Source: Bacteroidota bacterium (GTDB taxonomy: Bacteria; Bacteroidota; JABWAT01). Taken from it: 64,000 bases of DNA. The notes beneath the pieces are model-generated. The model saw only the letters and a program-made list of their open reading frames with translations, searched no databases and was not told the origin of the DNA. The DNA lies in the NCBI GenBank assembly GCA_020161835.1, contig JAIUNL010000002.1:124001-188000 (forward strand). Reading direction: 5' to 3'. Every line of letters starts with the position of its first letter. Position 1 is the stretch's first letter. This document shows, piece after piece, positions 27,351 through 35,810 of the stretch. A program made the translations under genes and the position numbers.

Positions 27351-27732
27351 TGAAGGGTTTGTAAGTTTTGTTCCAAATTGGCAAGGATATTTTTATCAGA
27401 AATGATTGTAACTCATTAATTTTTTTAACATCATACTTTTTTAGTGACTCTATACTTAATAGAATTTTATCAATCTCATCTTTGGAAATATTTGAAATTA
27501 TCAGGCTATCCTGTATCAATTCCAATACCTCCGAATCAATATATATTCTTTTTTTATTACTTTCATTATTTACTTTATTATTTCCAAATGTTTTTATAAT
27601 TTCAAAAATATTTTTTGTTCGGGCAAGTAATTCTTCTGAAAATACTTTCCTTTTTTTTAAATCCATCAAATCAAGCACTGTTAGATCAATTGCACTAATT
27701 AAATTTTGCAATGTTAATTTTTGTTCAATCAT
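27343..27732 (-). CDS. Small helical protein of six-gene operon
   Basis: 129 residues, acidic/basic helices with a heptad-like pattern and no Cys, signal peptide or membrane span. No family is recognised. It overlaps the STAS-like gene by four bases and the metalloprotease gene by eight, so it is made together with both. By position it could be an adaptor or inhibitor for the protease. This is inference from order only. Confidence 0.78.
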   Translation of the reverse strand: MIEQKLTLQNLISAIDLTVLDLMDLKKRKVFSEELLARTKNIFEIIKTFGNNKVNNESNKKRIYIDSEVLELIQDSLIISNISKDEIDKILLSIESLKKYDVKKINELQSFLIKISLPIWNKTYKPFNG

Positions 27733-28364
27733 AATATTACCTTCGATATTAGTTTTTTAATTGAGATGTATTCAGCATTTTGACCTTTATATATAAACCG
27801 AAGTCGTTGCAATTCACTTAGAATTGGAGAGAGTTCCTCAGGTAAAGTTAATATCTTATTCTCATATAAATCATTAAAACTGGCTTCCCCATTTTTATTA
27901 ATATAATCCAAAACAATTTTGTGCTTTTCATTTAAATTTGAAATATACTCAATATCACACTGATTATACATCACTTTTAATGTTAAATTATTTTTTATAA
28001 AATGTTCTTGGATATCCCCATCTTTCATTTTTGAATATTTGATTTTATTTGAATCAATAAACCCTCCCAAGAGTTCATTTAATTGAAAACTATGGATTTG
28101 GAAAATTGCATCAATAACGGTTTCATCATTTACAAAATTATTTTGGATTAAACCAAATGCTTCAACAAAATAATGATCAAATACAATTTCTCTAAAATCA
28201 AAGACAATAATTGTTTTTGTTTTTCTTTTTAAAATATTTTCTTGTATATATTTTTCTGCAATAAATTTATCAACCGAAAACCCGTAAATAGATTTCAAGA
28301 TATCCTTTGAAACACATATTCTTATAGCATTCATGGCATTAACATTTTGGTATATATACAACAA
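27729..28364 (-). CDS. STAS-like (DUF4325) protein with C-terminal winged helix
   Basis: 211 residues. The N-terminal part matches the STAS-like DUF4325 pattern, with a strand and helix VFDFREIVFDHYFVEAFG at 54-71. The C-terminal 60-70 residues (from HKIVLDYINKNGEASFNDLY) look like a winged helix. STAS-like domains partner GHKL ATPases in partner-switching regulation, and the upstream gene encodes such an ATPase. The frame overlaps that gene by 26 bases. An internal ATG at 28334 (11th codon) would start five bases past its stop and may be the true start. Confidence 0.85.
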   Translation of the reverse strand: MLYIYQNVNAMNAIRICVSKDILKSIYGFSVDKFIAEKYIQENILKRKTKTIIVFDFREIVFDHYFVEAFGLIQNNFVNDETVIDAIFQIHSFQLNELLGGFIDSNKIKYSKMKDGDIQEHFIKNNLTLKVMYNQCDIEYISNLNEKHKIVLDYINKNGEASFNDLYENKILTLPEELSPILSELQRLRFIYKGQNAEYISIKKLISKVIL

Positions 28365-29313
28365 TTTGTGTTCCAGGGAACCACTCTGTTGAAATTAATT
28401 TCTTATTTATATAATGATATTTTCCAGTTCGAATTGAAAGAAAACCATTATTTTGCTCAGCAAATTCAAGCATTTTTGTAAATCCCCTTCCTCGATTTTC
28501 ACCATTTTCTGATTTGCTTGATACTCCATCCTCTAACGCTAGTTTAATAACTTCTAATTCATTTAATGAATTATAAATGGTATTTTGTTTCATGCTTTTT
28601 TCAATTCCAATTCCATAATCATAAAATACCATCTCAATTCCATTTTCTCGTGCGTGTATTGCACCAAAACCAACTGATTGACAATGATCATAAATGTTTT
28701 TAATTATTTCATTTATTGTGATATTGAATTCCATGAACAATTTTTGAATTTCTCCATTATTTTCAAATTTTATTTTAAAGTATTCAATCAAAATTAACGA
28801 TTTATAAAAATAATTAAATCTATCTCGAAATTTACCAACAGTTGTTTCAAACAACTCCTTTCCCCCTATCGGGATTATCGTTATTGGCATTAAATATTTA
28901 TTCGAATTTTCAATTGTTGCTGGTTTGTTTAGTTGATACTTCGTAAATTTTTTTTCAAAGTCAAGAAATGATGAGTCATCTAATAAATCTATTTTGTTAA
29001 CTTTTTTAAGATTACCAATTATAACCATTTGATTAAAGTAGTAAAAATTCATGAGAAATTTTATAAGACTATTGTCAATATTTATTATTTCACTATTTAT
29101 AGGTAGGTCCGTTATTTCTTTCCTTTTTTCATTTAAATAACCAATTAAACATAAAAGATACAAAACACCTGAAATAGTAATTGTTTTTGTCTTCTCAAAA
29201 TCGAAAACAACATTGGATATTGATTCTGTGGGTATCTTTGTGCAAAATAGTATTTTATGGTCAATTTTAACTGGTAATTTTAAAATCCCTTGGTTATTCG
29301 CAACTATTATCAT
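28339..29313 (-). CDS. GHKL-type ATPase with N-terminal STAS-like region; first gene of six-gene operon
   Basis: 324 residues. Residues 1-130 resemble a STAS-like alpha/beta region (FDFEKTKTITISGVLYLLC). The C-terminal half is an HATPase_c/GHKL fold: N-box NEIIKNIYDH at 201-210, DYGIGI at 232-237, glycine loop ENRGRGFTK at 272-280 and closing strand GTQIVVYIP at 314-322. No phospho-acceptor histidine domain is present, so this resembles an anti-sigma-type serine kinase or a nucleotide-gated sensor rather than a two-component kinase. It precedes the STAS-like protein that would be its natural partner. No clear ribosome site. Very AT-rich. Confidence 0.9.
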   Translation of the reverse strand: MIIVANNQGILKLPVKIDHKILFCTKIPTESISNVVFDFEKTKTITISGVLYLLCLIGYLNEKRKEITDLPINSEIINIDNSLIKFLMNFYYFNQMVIIGNLKKVNKIDLLDDSSFLDFEKKFTKYQLNKPATIENSNKYLMPITIIPIGGKELFETTVGKFRDRFNYFYKSLILIEYFKIKFENNGEIQKLFMEFNITINEIIKNIYDHCQSVGFGAIHARENGIEMVFYDYGIGIEKSMKQNTIYNSLNELEVIKLALEDGVSSKSENGENRGRGFTKMLEFAEQNNGFLSIRTGKYHYINKKLISTEWFPGTQIVVYIPKC

Positions 29314-29346
29314 ATTTATTCTTAATTATTATTAATATCTGTCCCC

Positions 29347-29934
29347 TCACCCCATCAACACATACGGAATCACCGTTTTATCCCATTTCTTTCCAAAGTA
29401 ACGAACGGACTGATCTTTCACTGTTGAAATAAAACTCTCCCATTTATCCTGGTGAATAGTCTCGCAACCCAGGCTTGAGGTTGTGGTATATCCGCCTTTG
29501 TGGATATTAATTCCGAAGTAACCGGATTCTTCATAGTCCGGCTCACAGTCACGGATGACCGTCACTACTCCCAGCCGTTGAACCAAAGCCAGGTATTTGT
29601 TTTTATGCAATCCGAGACAGTGGGCGTTATACGATCCTGGTTTTAGCCGGGCTATTCCTTTTTCAATTCCTGATCCCTTACCCATCCTGAAGTGAGACGG
29701 ATCTGTGTTGGCATTAAAAGCAGCCGTCACCTGTGGGGAATCAATACAAAGAGCATCATCATAAATGCCACGGTCGTTGGAAGCAGGATTTCCCATCGTT
29801 TTGAGATAATAGCCACGGATTCCCACCACAATCACCGGATACAAGGTTCTGCCCAAATGAAAAGGACTCAGCTTCTCATGCAGTTCAGATGAGGAAAGTC
29901 GGGGTTTGTTGGAAGGTAGAATCCGTTTGGTCAT
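29347..29934 (-). CDS. L,D-transpeptidase-like protein (SxGC motif)
   Basis: 195 residues with the pattern INIHKGGYTTTSSLGCETIH near 142-161. This is a histidine followed about a dozen residues later by S-x-G-C, as in YkuD-type L,D-transpeptidase active sites. Upstream motifs (GIRGYYLKTMGNPASNDRG and a FNANTDPS segment) mark a conserved family often seen in prophage-like contexts. There is no signal peptide, which is odd for a cell-wall enzyme. It may be exported by other means or act on a different substrate. Normal GC, unlike the AT-rich operon that starts 33 bases downstream on the same strand. The exact activity is not proven. Confidence 0.8.
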   Translation of the reverse strand: MTKRILPSNKPRLSSSELHEKLSPFHLGRTLYPVIVVGIRGYYLKTMGNPASNDRGIYDDALCIDSPQVTAAFNANTDPSHFRMGKGSGIEKGIARLKPGSYNAHCLGLHKNKYLALVQRLGVVTVIRDCEPDYEESGYFGINIHKGGYTTTSSLGCETIHQDKWESFISTVKDQSVRYFGKKWDKTVIPYVLMG

Positions 29935-30198
29935 ATCTTTTTAAGGGATATTTTGGATGAAAAGGATAAATTACTATAAAAAATAAACGATTTTTTAAGT
30001 TTATTGGCAAGTTTGCACTATCTGAAGAAAATAACAATACATGTTTTCATGTATTTTTTTTTGGAAGAAGCACGTTTTGCGATTTTAATTGGAAGGTAGG
30101 GGTTGATTTTAGGAAAGGTTTCATCATTTTGGGGAAATGAAAAGTTGTGCAAAAGAAAATTGCCTATCACGAGAACATTTGTCCCGTTTTCCTGACTT

Positions 30199-30647
30199 CT
30201 TTTGTCTTCGACGACCCCCTTTTGACAGGGCAAACCCTTTCCGCCGCTTTCCATCTTTGGTTTATGACTGCGTTTCATATCGGAACCCGGCGAACTCATC
30301 AGGCTTCGCCTGACTCAAACACGCCGGCTTCTTACCGATATTTCACTTGCCATTGGCGCCGATGGAAAAAATGGCGGTGAAAGGCGGAATCTCTTATAAA
30401 CCACAGCCGTTTATTTTTGTCTTTCTGCCAGAATCAGGGCAAGTGCGGTTGCGGAGGTTCGTGCGTTCCGGAAAGTGACCGAAAATCAAGAACTCTAATA
30501 AACCATGACTGAACTTTAACCGGTCAGGTTCCGTGGCAGGCGGGACTTTTGAAACCGCAGGTTTCAAAGGCAAGGAACCTTTGTGTTCTGAGTCTGGCGA
30601 AGGTTTTGCCCACTTTTCCCGGAAAAGTGGGTCGTCGAAGACAAAAG
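30199..30647. repeat. 19-bp perfect inverted repeat pair
   Basis: The 19 bases at 30199-30217, beginning CTTTTGTCTTCGACG, are the exact reverse complement of 30629-30647. Similar but imperfect GGCAAA-type sequences lie just inside each arm, suggesting two inverted copies of a short element rather than a stem. Confidence 0.6.
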
Positions 30648-30690
30648 GGAATTGTGCAATTCCGCCCGGAAGAAGTCCAAACCATTTTTT

Positions 30691-30776
30691 GGTTTTGTGG
30701 CCGGGCGGGTATTTATTCATAATCCTTTACCCCGGGTTGGCACCCGGGGCTACCAACATTTCACCCCGCTGGGGTG
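30691..30776 (+). repeat. Composite palindromic intergenic element, right copy 1
   Basis: Order: TGTGGCCGGGCGGG, then ACCCCGGGTTG with CACCCGGGGCT, then CACCCCGCTGGGGTG. It aligns along its length with 31121-31203 and with the reverse complement of 7805-7888. Confidence 0.75.
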
Positions 30777-31120
30777 AAAAATTGCATTTCTGCCAGAATC
30801 CGGGGCGTTTGTATCCGCAAACTCAGCGGAAAGTGCGGTGGGAGTCATGAAATGTGCGAAGCAAATCCGTGCGCCTTTCCGTCGTTGGCCGGATCTACGA
30901 CAAGAATGGAATCAAAATTAAATAAAAATTCAGATGAGAAAATCCATCCGATTCCGTTTTTGTGGGATTAGCAGTGGGAGAAGGATCCAGCATTCAGAGT
31001 TTGCACCGGTTCCTGAGCGGTGTCGAAGGGTTGGGTAATTTTGACCTTTCAAAAGTACCTCTCCGAAGGAAAAGAAAATTTTGCAATGTCGCCCGGAATA
31101 AGGGCATTCAATTTATAGAA

Positions 31121-31203
31121 TTGGTGGCCGGGCGGTTTTCATTCAACTACGTTTACCCCGGGTTGACACCCCGGGGCTATTCACATATCACCCATTCTGG
31201 GTG
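31121..31203 (+). repeat. Composite palindromic intergenic element, right copy 2
   Basis: Same three-palindrome order as copy 1, with the last palindrome degenerated to CACCCATTCTGGGTG. It runs into the truncated IS3 orfA frame, so the element may have landed in, or recombined with, the insertion sequence. Confidence 0.7.
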
Positions 31204-31326
31204 AGAAATAATTGTATTAAATGCATGAATCTTGGCAAGTTCGGTTTTGCTTTGTCGGTCTGACAAAGCCTCCAAAACGACCTTGACTTTAAATTCTGAA
31301 CTGTATTTCCGACGTTTATTGACCAT
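31177..31326 (-). pseudogene. Truncated IS3-family transposase OrfA
   Basis: From ATG 31326 on the minus strand the frame begins MVNKRRKYSSEFKVKVVLEA and continues LSDRQSKTELAKIH, the helix-turn-helix start of IS3-family OrfA (usually about 90-100 residues). After about 35 residues homology ends where the palindromic element begins, and a stop follows at 31177. No orfB is present. This is a remnant, not a working transposase. Confidence 0.75.
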
Positions 31327-31379
31327 GAGTTTTCTCCTGTATTTACAAAGTTAACTCCTGGTCCATTTTTTTGGGTACA
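31177..31379 (-). mobile_element. IS3-family insertion sequence remnant (left end)
   Basis: The minus strand begins TGTACCCAAAAAAATGG at 31379, an IS3-type TG-starting terminal repeat with AT run, 53 bases before the orfA start. A ribosome site AGGAG lies between. Only this end and the first third of orfA survive. Confidence 0.65.
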
Positions 31380-31436
31380 TTATCGTTTTACCAATAATTC
31401 AGGTAAGCATACCACCCAAAAAAGAAAGGTCCATTC

Positions 31437-31634
31437 ATGAAGGACAATCTTATGTTTATGCTGTCGATCGGGATCACATTGATTCTGGTTACCGGCTTTT
31501 GCTTTGCCTCAGCAGATTTCCAGAAAGGAAGCCCGCCCGGTATTGTGCAGTTAGCTCCGGCTGAATTGTTTGCACCGGAATTTACCTCTGCAATTAAAAC
31601 TAGTTTCATTTACTATTTAATTGGTGCTTGTTAG
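31437..31634 (+). CDS. Possible small exported protein
   Basis: 65 residues with a hydrophobic signal-like N-terminus (MFMLSIGITLILVTGFCFASA) and a short unrelated tail. The ATG has GAAAGG seven bases upstream, which is the main support. No family or neighbour link is seen, and a frame on the other strand overlaps it. Treat as tentative. Confidence 0.3.
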   Translation: MKDNLMFMLSIGITLILVTGFCFASADFQKGSPPGIVQLAPAELFAPEFTSAIKTSFIYYLIGAC

Positions 31635-31782
31635 CCCTCCCCTTTTCTAAAACAAACCCATTTATACAAAACCGAATTCTTTGAATTAAAGAATCAACCT
31701 ACACTACTTTACTCACGAATTGGTTTCTTCTTTTACTTGATTTTTCCTTCAAAATTCAGCCTTTAATAAAATCAACCCCATC

Positions 31783-32484
31783 TTAAAGGCCAATAGTTGA
31801 ATTCTCTTTTCCACCTACCTGAAGTGAAATAACTACAGTAACACTTTCTGAAATTGTATCCGTTTGGAAGCAAACTGACCCTTTTAATATTTCATTTACT
31901 GCATAGTGTGCAAAGACAAGCGGGATCCCAGAACCAGCTACCAATTTGGATTTTTTTTGATTTATCTGGCCGTTTTCGTTAAAAAGGCTATTGGAATACG
32001 TCACCGGATTAATTTCCTTCCAGCTCACATATATCTGATTCATTTTACCTGAAATCTGAACTAAACTGTCATCCATTTTAACCTGATTTGCAAAAACAAC
32101 AAGTCCGGTTAAAGCCAAATCAAGAATACCAGGGTGAACCAAAACCGGAGCGGAAGTTTCGAACGGTTCAATAATGCACGATTGAAGCAATCCAGGAACC
32201 CGCTGTTCCAAATAGACCGGGTAATGTGTTAAAATCTCCGGGATGGAAACCAAGATTGGGGTTTCTGTTTCAGTGTCAGATCTCACCATCAATTGAACCA
32301 TATCCAAAAGCAAAGCCATGTTTTTTACTGACTGAAGAATTGAATCATCAAGAAATGAGTCATCTGCACTTCCGGTATTTTCATTTTCCATTTTTCTGAT
32401 CTGAATTCCGGTTTGAATTTCAGCCAGGGGATTTCGGAGATCATGAAGTAAAAGTCTTACCCATTTTTTGTCGTCAGAATTCAT
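31783..32484 (-). CDS. Orphan histidine-kinase-like protein
   Basis: 233 residues, soluble. The N-terminus carries a HisKA-like helix, LLLHDLRNPLAEI, with the candidate phospho-acceptor at H14. The rest resembles an HATPase_c domain, but the usual N-box asparagine and DxGxG loop are not visible; only a late SGIPLVFAHYAVNEILKG segment resembles the G2 region. It may be a degenerate kinase or phosphotransfer protein. There is no input domain and no adjacent receiver; the LytTR regulator lies 400 bases upstream. Confidence 0.75.
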   Translation of the reverse strand: MNSDDKKWVRLLLHDLRNPLAEIQTGIQIRKMENENTGSADDSFLDDSILQSVKNMALLLDMVQLMVRSDTETETPILVSIPEILTHYPVYLEQRVPGLLQSCIIEPFETSAPVLVHPGILDLALTGLVVFANQVKMDDSLVQISGKMNQIYVSWKEINPVTYSNSLFNENGQINQKKSKLVAGSGIPLVFAHYAVNEILKGSVCFQTDTISESVTVVISLQVGGKENSTIGL

Positions 32485-32883
32485 TTTTATTCCGTTTATT
32501 TCAATTGGTAAAGGTAAGGAGTCAAAAAGATAATAGAAATTTGACGCAGATTTGGATTCTGCATTGTTATTAAACTATACATCGCATTTCTCCTTTTTTT
32601 TACACATGCAAGTTCCGGAAGGTGGTTATTCCATTCAATCGGGTATTAAATGCATTTGTGCACAGGAAATCATGTAGAAAAGTTTTGAGCAGGGGGTATT
32701 AAGGTGGACGTGGAGGTTACTCAGAATCGGGAATTACGTTTTTTCAAAAAAGAGTAAATCTGTAAGATGGGAATTCCAAGGAAGAAGCGGTAAATTCTGA
32801 ATAAATATGTATTTACAAAATATGAAAGGTTAAATTTCATCCGAATGGAAGTAAACCCGGGCAATTCAGTTACAATAGTTTCC
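32485..32883. other. Intergenic region, nothing recognised
   Basis: About 400 bases between the orphan kinase-like gene and the LytTR regulator. The frames here overlap the regulator out of phase or lack start signals. No hairpin with a T-run and no repeat family is seen. Confidence 0.55.
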
Positions 32884-33648
32884 CTACTCTTCCAGCCATA
32901 CTTTAAAATCTGCCACCTTTTCCCTGCTGACGATGGATTCGCCTTCAAATCCGGGTGTAAGATGAAGTTTTTGCCTGCTGTTGAAGAAGGGTTCAATCGA
33001 TCGGATCGCCTGATGATGGATGATTAGTTGCCGGTTGATCCTGAAAAACAGTTTCGGGTTTAGAAGAGATTCAAGCTGATCAAGAGTGTAATCTGTGAGA
33101 AATCGTTTTCCATCAGTTGTAACTAAAAAAATCACCTGTTTGTGAACCATTGCTCCTGCTAATTGATCAGCAAGCAAGGAAACTGAAACCTTTCCCTGTT
33201 TTACAAGAAAACGGGATTTATATTGTCCTGATTCTGACTGGTTTCTTATCTGCATAGCCTGAATTTTTTCCCTTTGCCGGTTCAAAAATCCCGATTCCAG
33301 TATACTGAATTTTCTAAAAGTCCGTTCAAGCGATTGTTTATCAACCGGTTTTAGGAGATAATCAATGCTGTTGACATGGAAGGCTTCAAGGGCATATTCA
33401 TCGAACGCGGTAATAAAAATGACGGGTGAACTCACTTCCACTTGTGGGAATATATCGAAAGAAAGTCCGTCTGCAAGCTGTATATCCATAAAGATCAGAT
33501 CGGGTGGCTGGTTTTTTCTGAGCCAGGAAACCGATTCGTCAACACTGTCAAAAATGCCGCAGAAACGGGTTTCCGGGTCAATAGTTTGTATCAGCCTCAT
33601 CAGCCGGTTGGCACTTGCAGGTTCGTCTTCAATTATGAGGATTGTCAT
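32884..33648 (-). CDS. LytTR-family response regulator
   Basis: 254 residues. The receiver domain (1-120) has E7/D8, phospho-acceptor D55 (FMDIQL), T80 and K100 (YLLKPVD). A linker helix leads to a LytTR DNA-binding domain (about 147-252) with the typical FFRINRQLIIHH segment. It is the natural partner of the LytS-type kinase gene immediately upstream, which ends five bases before this start. The pair likely controls a small set of promoters carrying LytTR direct repeats. Confidence 0.95.
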   Translation of the reverse strand: MTILIIEDEPASANRLMRLIQTIDPETRFCGIFDSVDESVSWLRKNQPPDLIFMDIQLADGLSFDIFPQVEVSSPVIFITAFDEYALEAFHVNSIDYLLKPVDKQSLERTFRKFSILESGFLNRQREKIQAMQIRNQSESGQYKSRFLVKQGKVSVSLLADQLAGAMVHKQVIFLVTTDGKRFLTDYTLDQLESLLNPKLFFRINRQLIIHHQAIRSIEPFFNSRQKLHLTPGFEGESIVSREKVADFKVWLEE

Positions 33649-33652
33649 TATT

Positions 33653-35467
33653 TTAAGGTTCTAATAGTGGAACGGAAACAATAAATTCACTGTCAGTTTC
33701 TGAAATTTGAACTTCTTCGGAAGTGTAAAACCGGTAACGTTCTCTGATGTTGGCAAGTCCGATTCCGGTTGATTTACCGAAAGTTGATTTTTTCTGAAGT
33801 GTGTTTGATACAATCAGCCGTTTTCCGGAAACCCTGATGGTGATTTCAAGGGGTTTTTTGGATGACGTGCTGTTGTGTTTGGTTGCATTTTCTATGAGAA
33901 GCTGTAATGTAAGTACCGGTAACATCAGACTTTCAGAACCTGCTTCCTCTTCGAACCGGAAAATTAATCCGTCACCATGCCGGTGTTCAAGAAGAAACCG
34001 GTAAGCCTGAACAAAATCAAGTTCAGCCGAAAGGGTGGTCAGATCTTTATTTCCGCTTAATAATAAATACCGGTAAACGTTTGATAATTCCTGAACAAAC
34101 CGGGATGCTTTATCCGGGGTTTCTTCTATCAGTCCAAGAAGTGTGCTGAATGAATTAAATAAAAAATGCGGACTGATTTGCGCCTTCAAGGCCTGAAGCT
34201 GGGTCTGAACCTGTTCTTTCTGGAGTGCGAGCAATTCTGTTTGTTTCAGATCAAGTTCGAGGGTGACGCGTTCAACAATTTTGTGCGTCTGGTGATATCG
34301 TGAAAATTCCTGCCATCCATAAACAATTACCAAAAGCAAAACGCCAAATCCATATTGGCTGAATTCATATCCAGGACTGGTTAGTGAGCCAATACTGTCA
34401 AATACAGCAAGCAAATAAATAAAAATAAAGCCTGATAAGGTCATCCAATAAAACCTGCCTTTATTTTTAAGGAAAATCAAAGTTGTAATTAAAGCAATTC
34501 CTTCAATAAGTATGAAAAAAATGGCACCCATTTCAAGGGTATTCAGCCATTCCAATTGAAACAGTGACACCACCATGACCACTAGCAGGAGAATATGCGC
34601 ATATTTGAGCCATCTGACAATTTGTTTCCAGCCTGAGCCATATTTCCGTTCAAAAAACAGAAGCAGTAAAAGCGGAATGATGGCAATCAGCAATAATAAA
34701 CCCGGAGCTAATAATCCGTTTGGAATTTCAAAAGGATGGAAAGGAAGAAAAGATTCATTCGCCTTGATCAGATAGTCAAAACCGGAAAGTAAAACCAACA
34801 CGGAAAAGGGTAAAAAGGGTGATTTAAAATTGACCGGTTTCCAGAAAAACATCACCAAAATGATTAAACCTGAGGAAAAAAGTATCAATCCGAGAATCAA
34901 GGTCATGATCCCGGTTTGAAGCGATTCTGCCTGGGTTTTAAATGCCAGTCCAAGCAGATCGTTTCTGCTCCCGATTTTTGCAGCAGTAACATTTCCCAAG
35001 TCAAAAACAGACGAAAATTGTAGTTCAATAAACAATACCCGGTTTCCCGAAGCGGTGTCAACCGGAATGATGTGAAATCCAAAATCGGGCAATTCATCAG
35101 AGGATGGCTGTGGGTAGTCGTAAATCAGGGTATTTCCCTGGAATATCCGAAATTTTTCAAGATCAGCCTGCAAGTATAAAACGGGATCATTGTACCTGAC
35201 AGCAGGTAAAACCAATCGGATAAAAGCTTTTTCCGTCTTTTTGATATCTTCAGGCAGTATAGGAACCTGTTTCCAATTCAGTGTCGGTTTTCCATCCAAA
35301 AAAAATACAGGATTGCCAGTTTTATCAACAGGTGGTTTTTTAAGCGTAACAGAAATTGAATCTTGTGGCAAATCCATAGGGTCATTTCCTGCAAATGAAC
35401 TGTCTGGAATAACTAACCACAAAATGGCAATGAAATAAAATGTTTTGATTCTGAGTTTCCCTTTCAA
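33653..35467 (-). CDS. LytS/YehU-type sensor histidine kinase
   Basis: 604 residues. Signal-like N-terminus, extracytoplasmic sensing domain (about 30-175, with similarity in layout to 7TMR-DISM extracellular domains), seven membrane segments (about 185-395), a coiled coil, then a His_kinase domain (PF06580). Its phospho-acceptor is H434 in ISPHFLFNSF. The ATPase part has an N-box LLIENATKH (about 523-531) and glycine loop GIGLANIRERY (about 568). It forms a two-component pair with the downstream LytTR regulator. Confidence 0.95.
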   Translation of the reverse strand: MKGKLRIKTFYFIAILWLVIPDSSFAGNDPMDLPQDSISVTLKKPPVDKTGNPVFFLDGKPTLNWKQVPILPEDIKKTEKAFIRLVLPAVRYNDPVLYLQADLEKFRIFQGNTLIYDYPQPSSDELPDFGFHIIPVDTASGNRVLFIELQFSSVFDLGNVTAAKIGSRNDLLGLAFKTQAESLQTGIMTLILGLILFSSGLIILVMFFWKPVNFKSPFLPFSVLVLLSGFDYLIKANESFLPFHPFEIPNGLLAPGLLLLIAIIPLLLLLFFERKYGSGWKQIVRWLKYAHILLLVVMVVSLFQLEWLNTLEMGAIFFILIEGIALITTLIFLKNKGRFYWMTLSGFIFIYLLAVFDSIGSLTSPGYEFSQYGFGVLLLVIVYGWQEFSRYHQTHKIVERVTLELDLKQTELLALQKEQVQTQLQALKAQISPHFLFNSFSTLLGLIEETPDKASRFVQELSNVYRYLLLSGNKDLTTLSAELDFVQAYRFLLEHRHGDGLIFRFEEEAGSESLMLPVLTLQLLIENATKHNSTSSKKPLEITIRVSGKRLIVSNTLQKKSTFGKSTGIGLANIRERYRFYTSEEVQISETDSEFIVSVPLLEP

Positions 35468-35810
35468 CCAATTACAGTTTCTATCCTGTGATTTCTCAAA
35501 GATAAGTTTAGAATTATTTTTTATGTGAATAAATCGGGCTGAATTGTCACTATTTCAGTTTGGATTGTGAATTGGACTCAAAAAAGTGAGCAAACATAGT
35601 CATGAATGACCTATTTATCTCTAATTTGAATAAGAATTCCAGGAAAACCATTGTTCTTCCCTTCCCGTTCACTGAATCTTTTTAACGGTTCAGCCTGTAA
35701 AACCGACACTTCAGTCGGATTTACCTGCCGGCTGACCCAAAATCCCTGACCTTTGTCATAACGGAAATCACCTGATTTCCTTTTCTTTCCTCAATTAACC
35801 GGAGTGATTT
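35468..35810. other. Divergent promoter region
   Basis: 343 bases between the LytS-type kinase (minus) and the TonB-dependent receptor (plus). A small hairpin CCGAC/GTCGG lies near 35703-35720. A GACCTTTG sequence near 35750 resembles the TAnnTTTG -7 box imperfectly. No gene is seen. Confidence 0.5.

Larger units (their letters stand above)
29935..31176. other. Non-coding repeat region at right edge of the island
   Basis: 1.2 kb without a credible gene. Frames here read through GC palindromes on both strands. It contains two copies of the composite palindromic element (30691-30776 and 31121-31203), a perfect 19-bp inverted repeat (30199-30217 with 30629-30647), and an AT hairpin with a T-run (30036-30060) whose target is unclear. 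It borders an IS3 remnant. Confidence 0.7.

Noticed and set aside
30036-30060. Hairpin with T-run as a terminator
   Set aside because: No gene on the plus strand ends upstream of it, and the stem is AT-rich, so its role is unclear; mentioned but not called.
30018-31204. Frames up to about 108 codons in the right-hand repeat region
   Set aside because: They are translations of the palindromic elements and inverted repeats; the same sequence is read in both directions without a consistent product.
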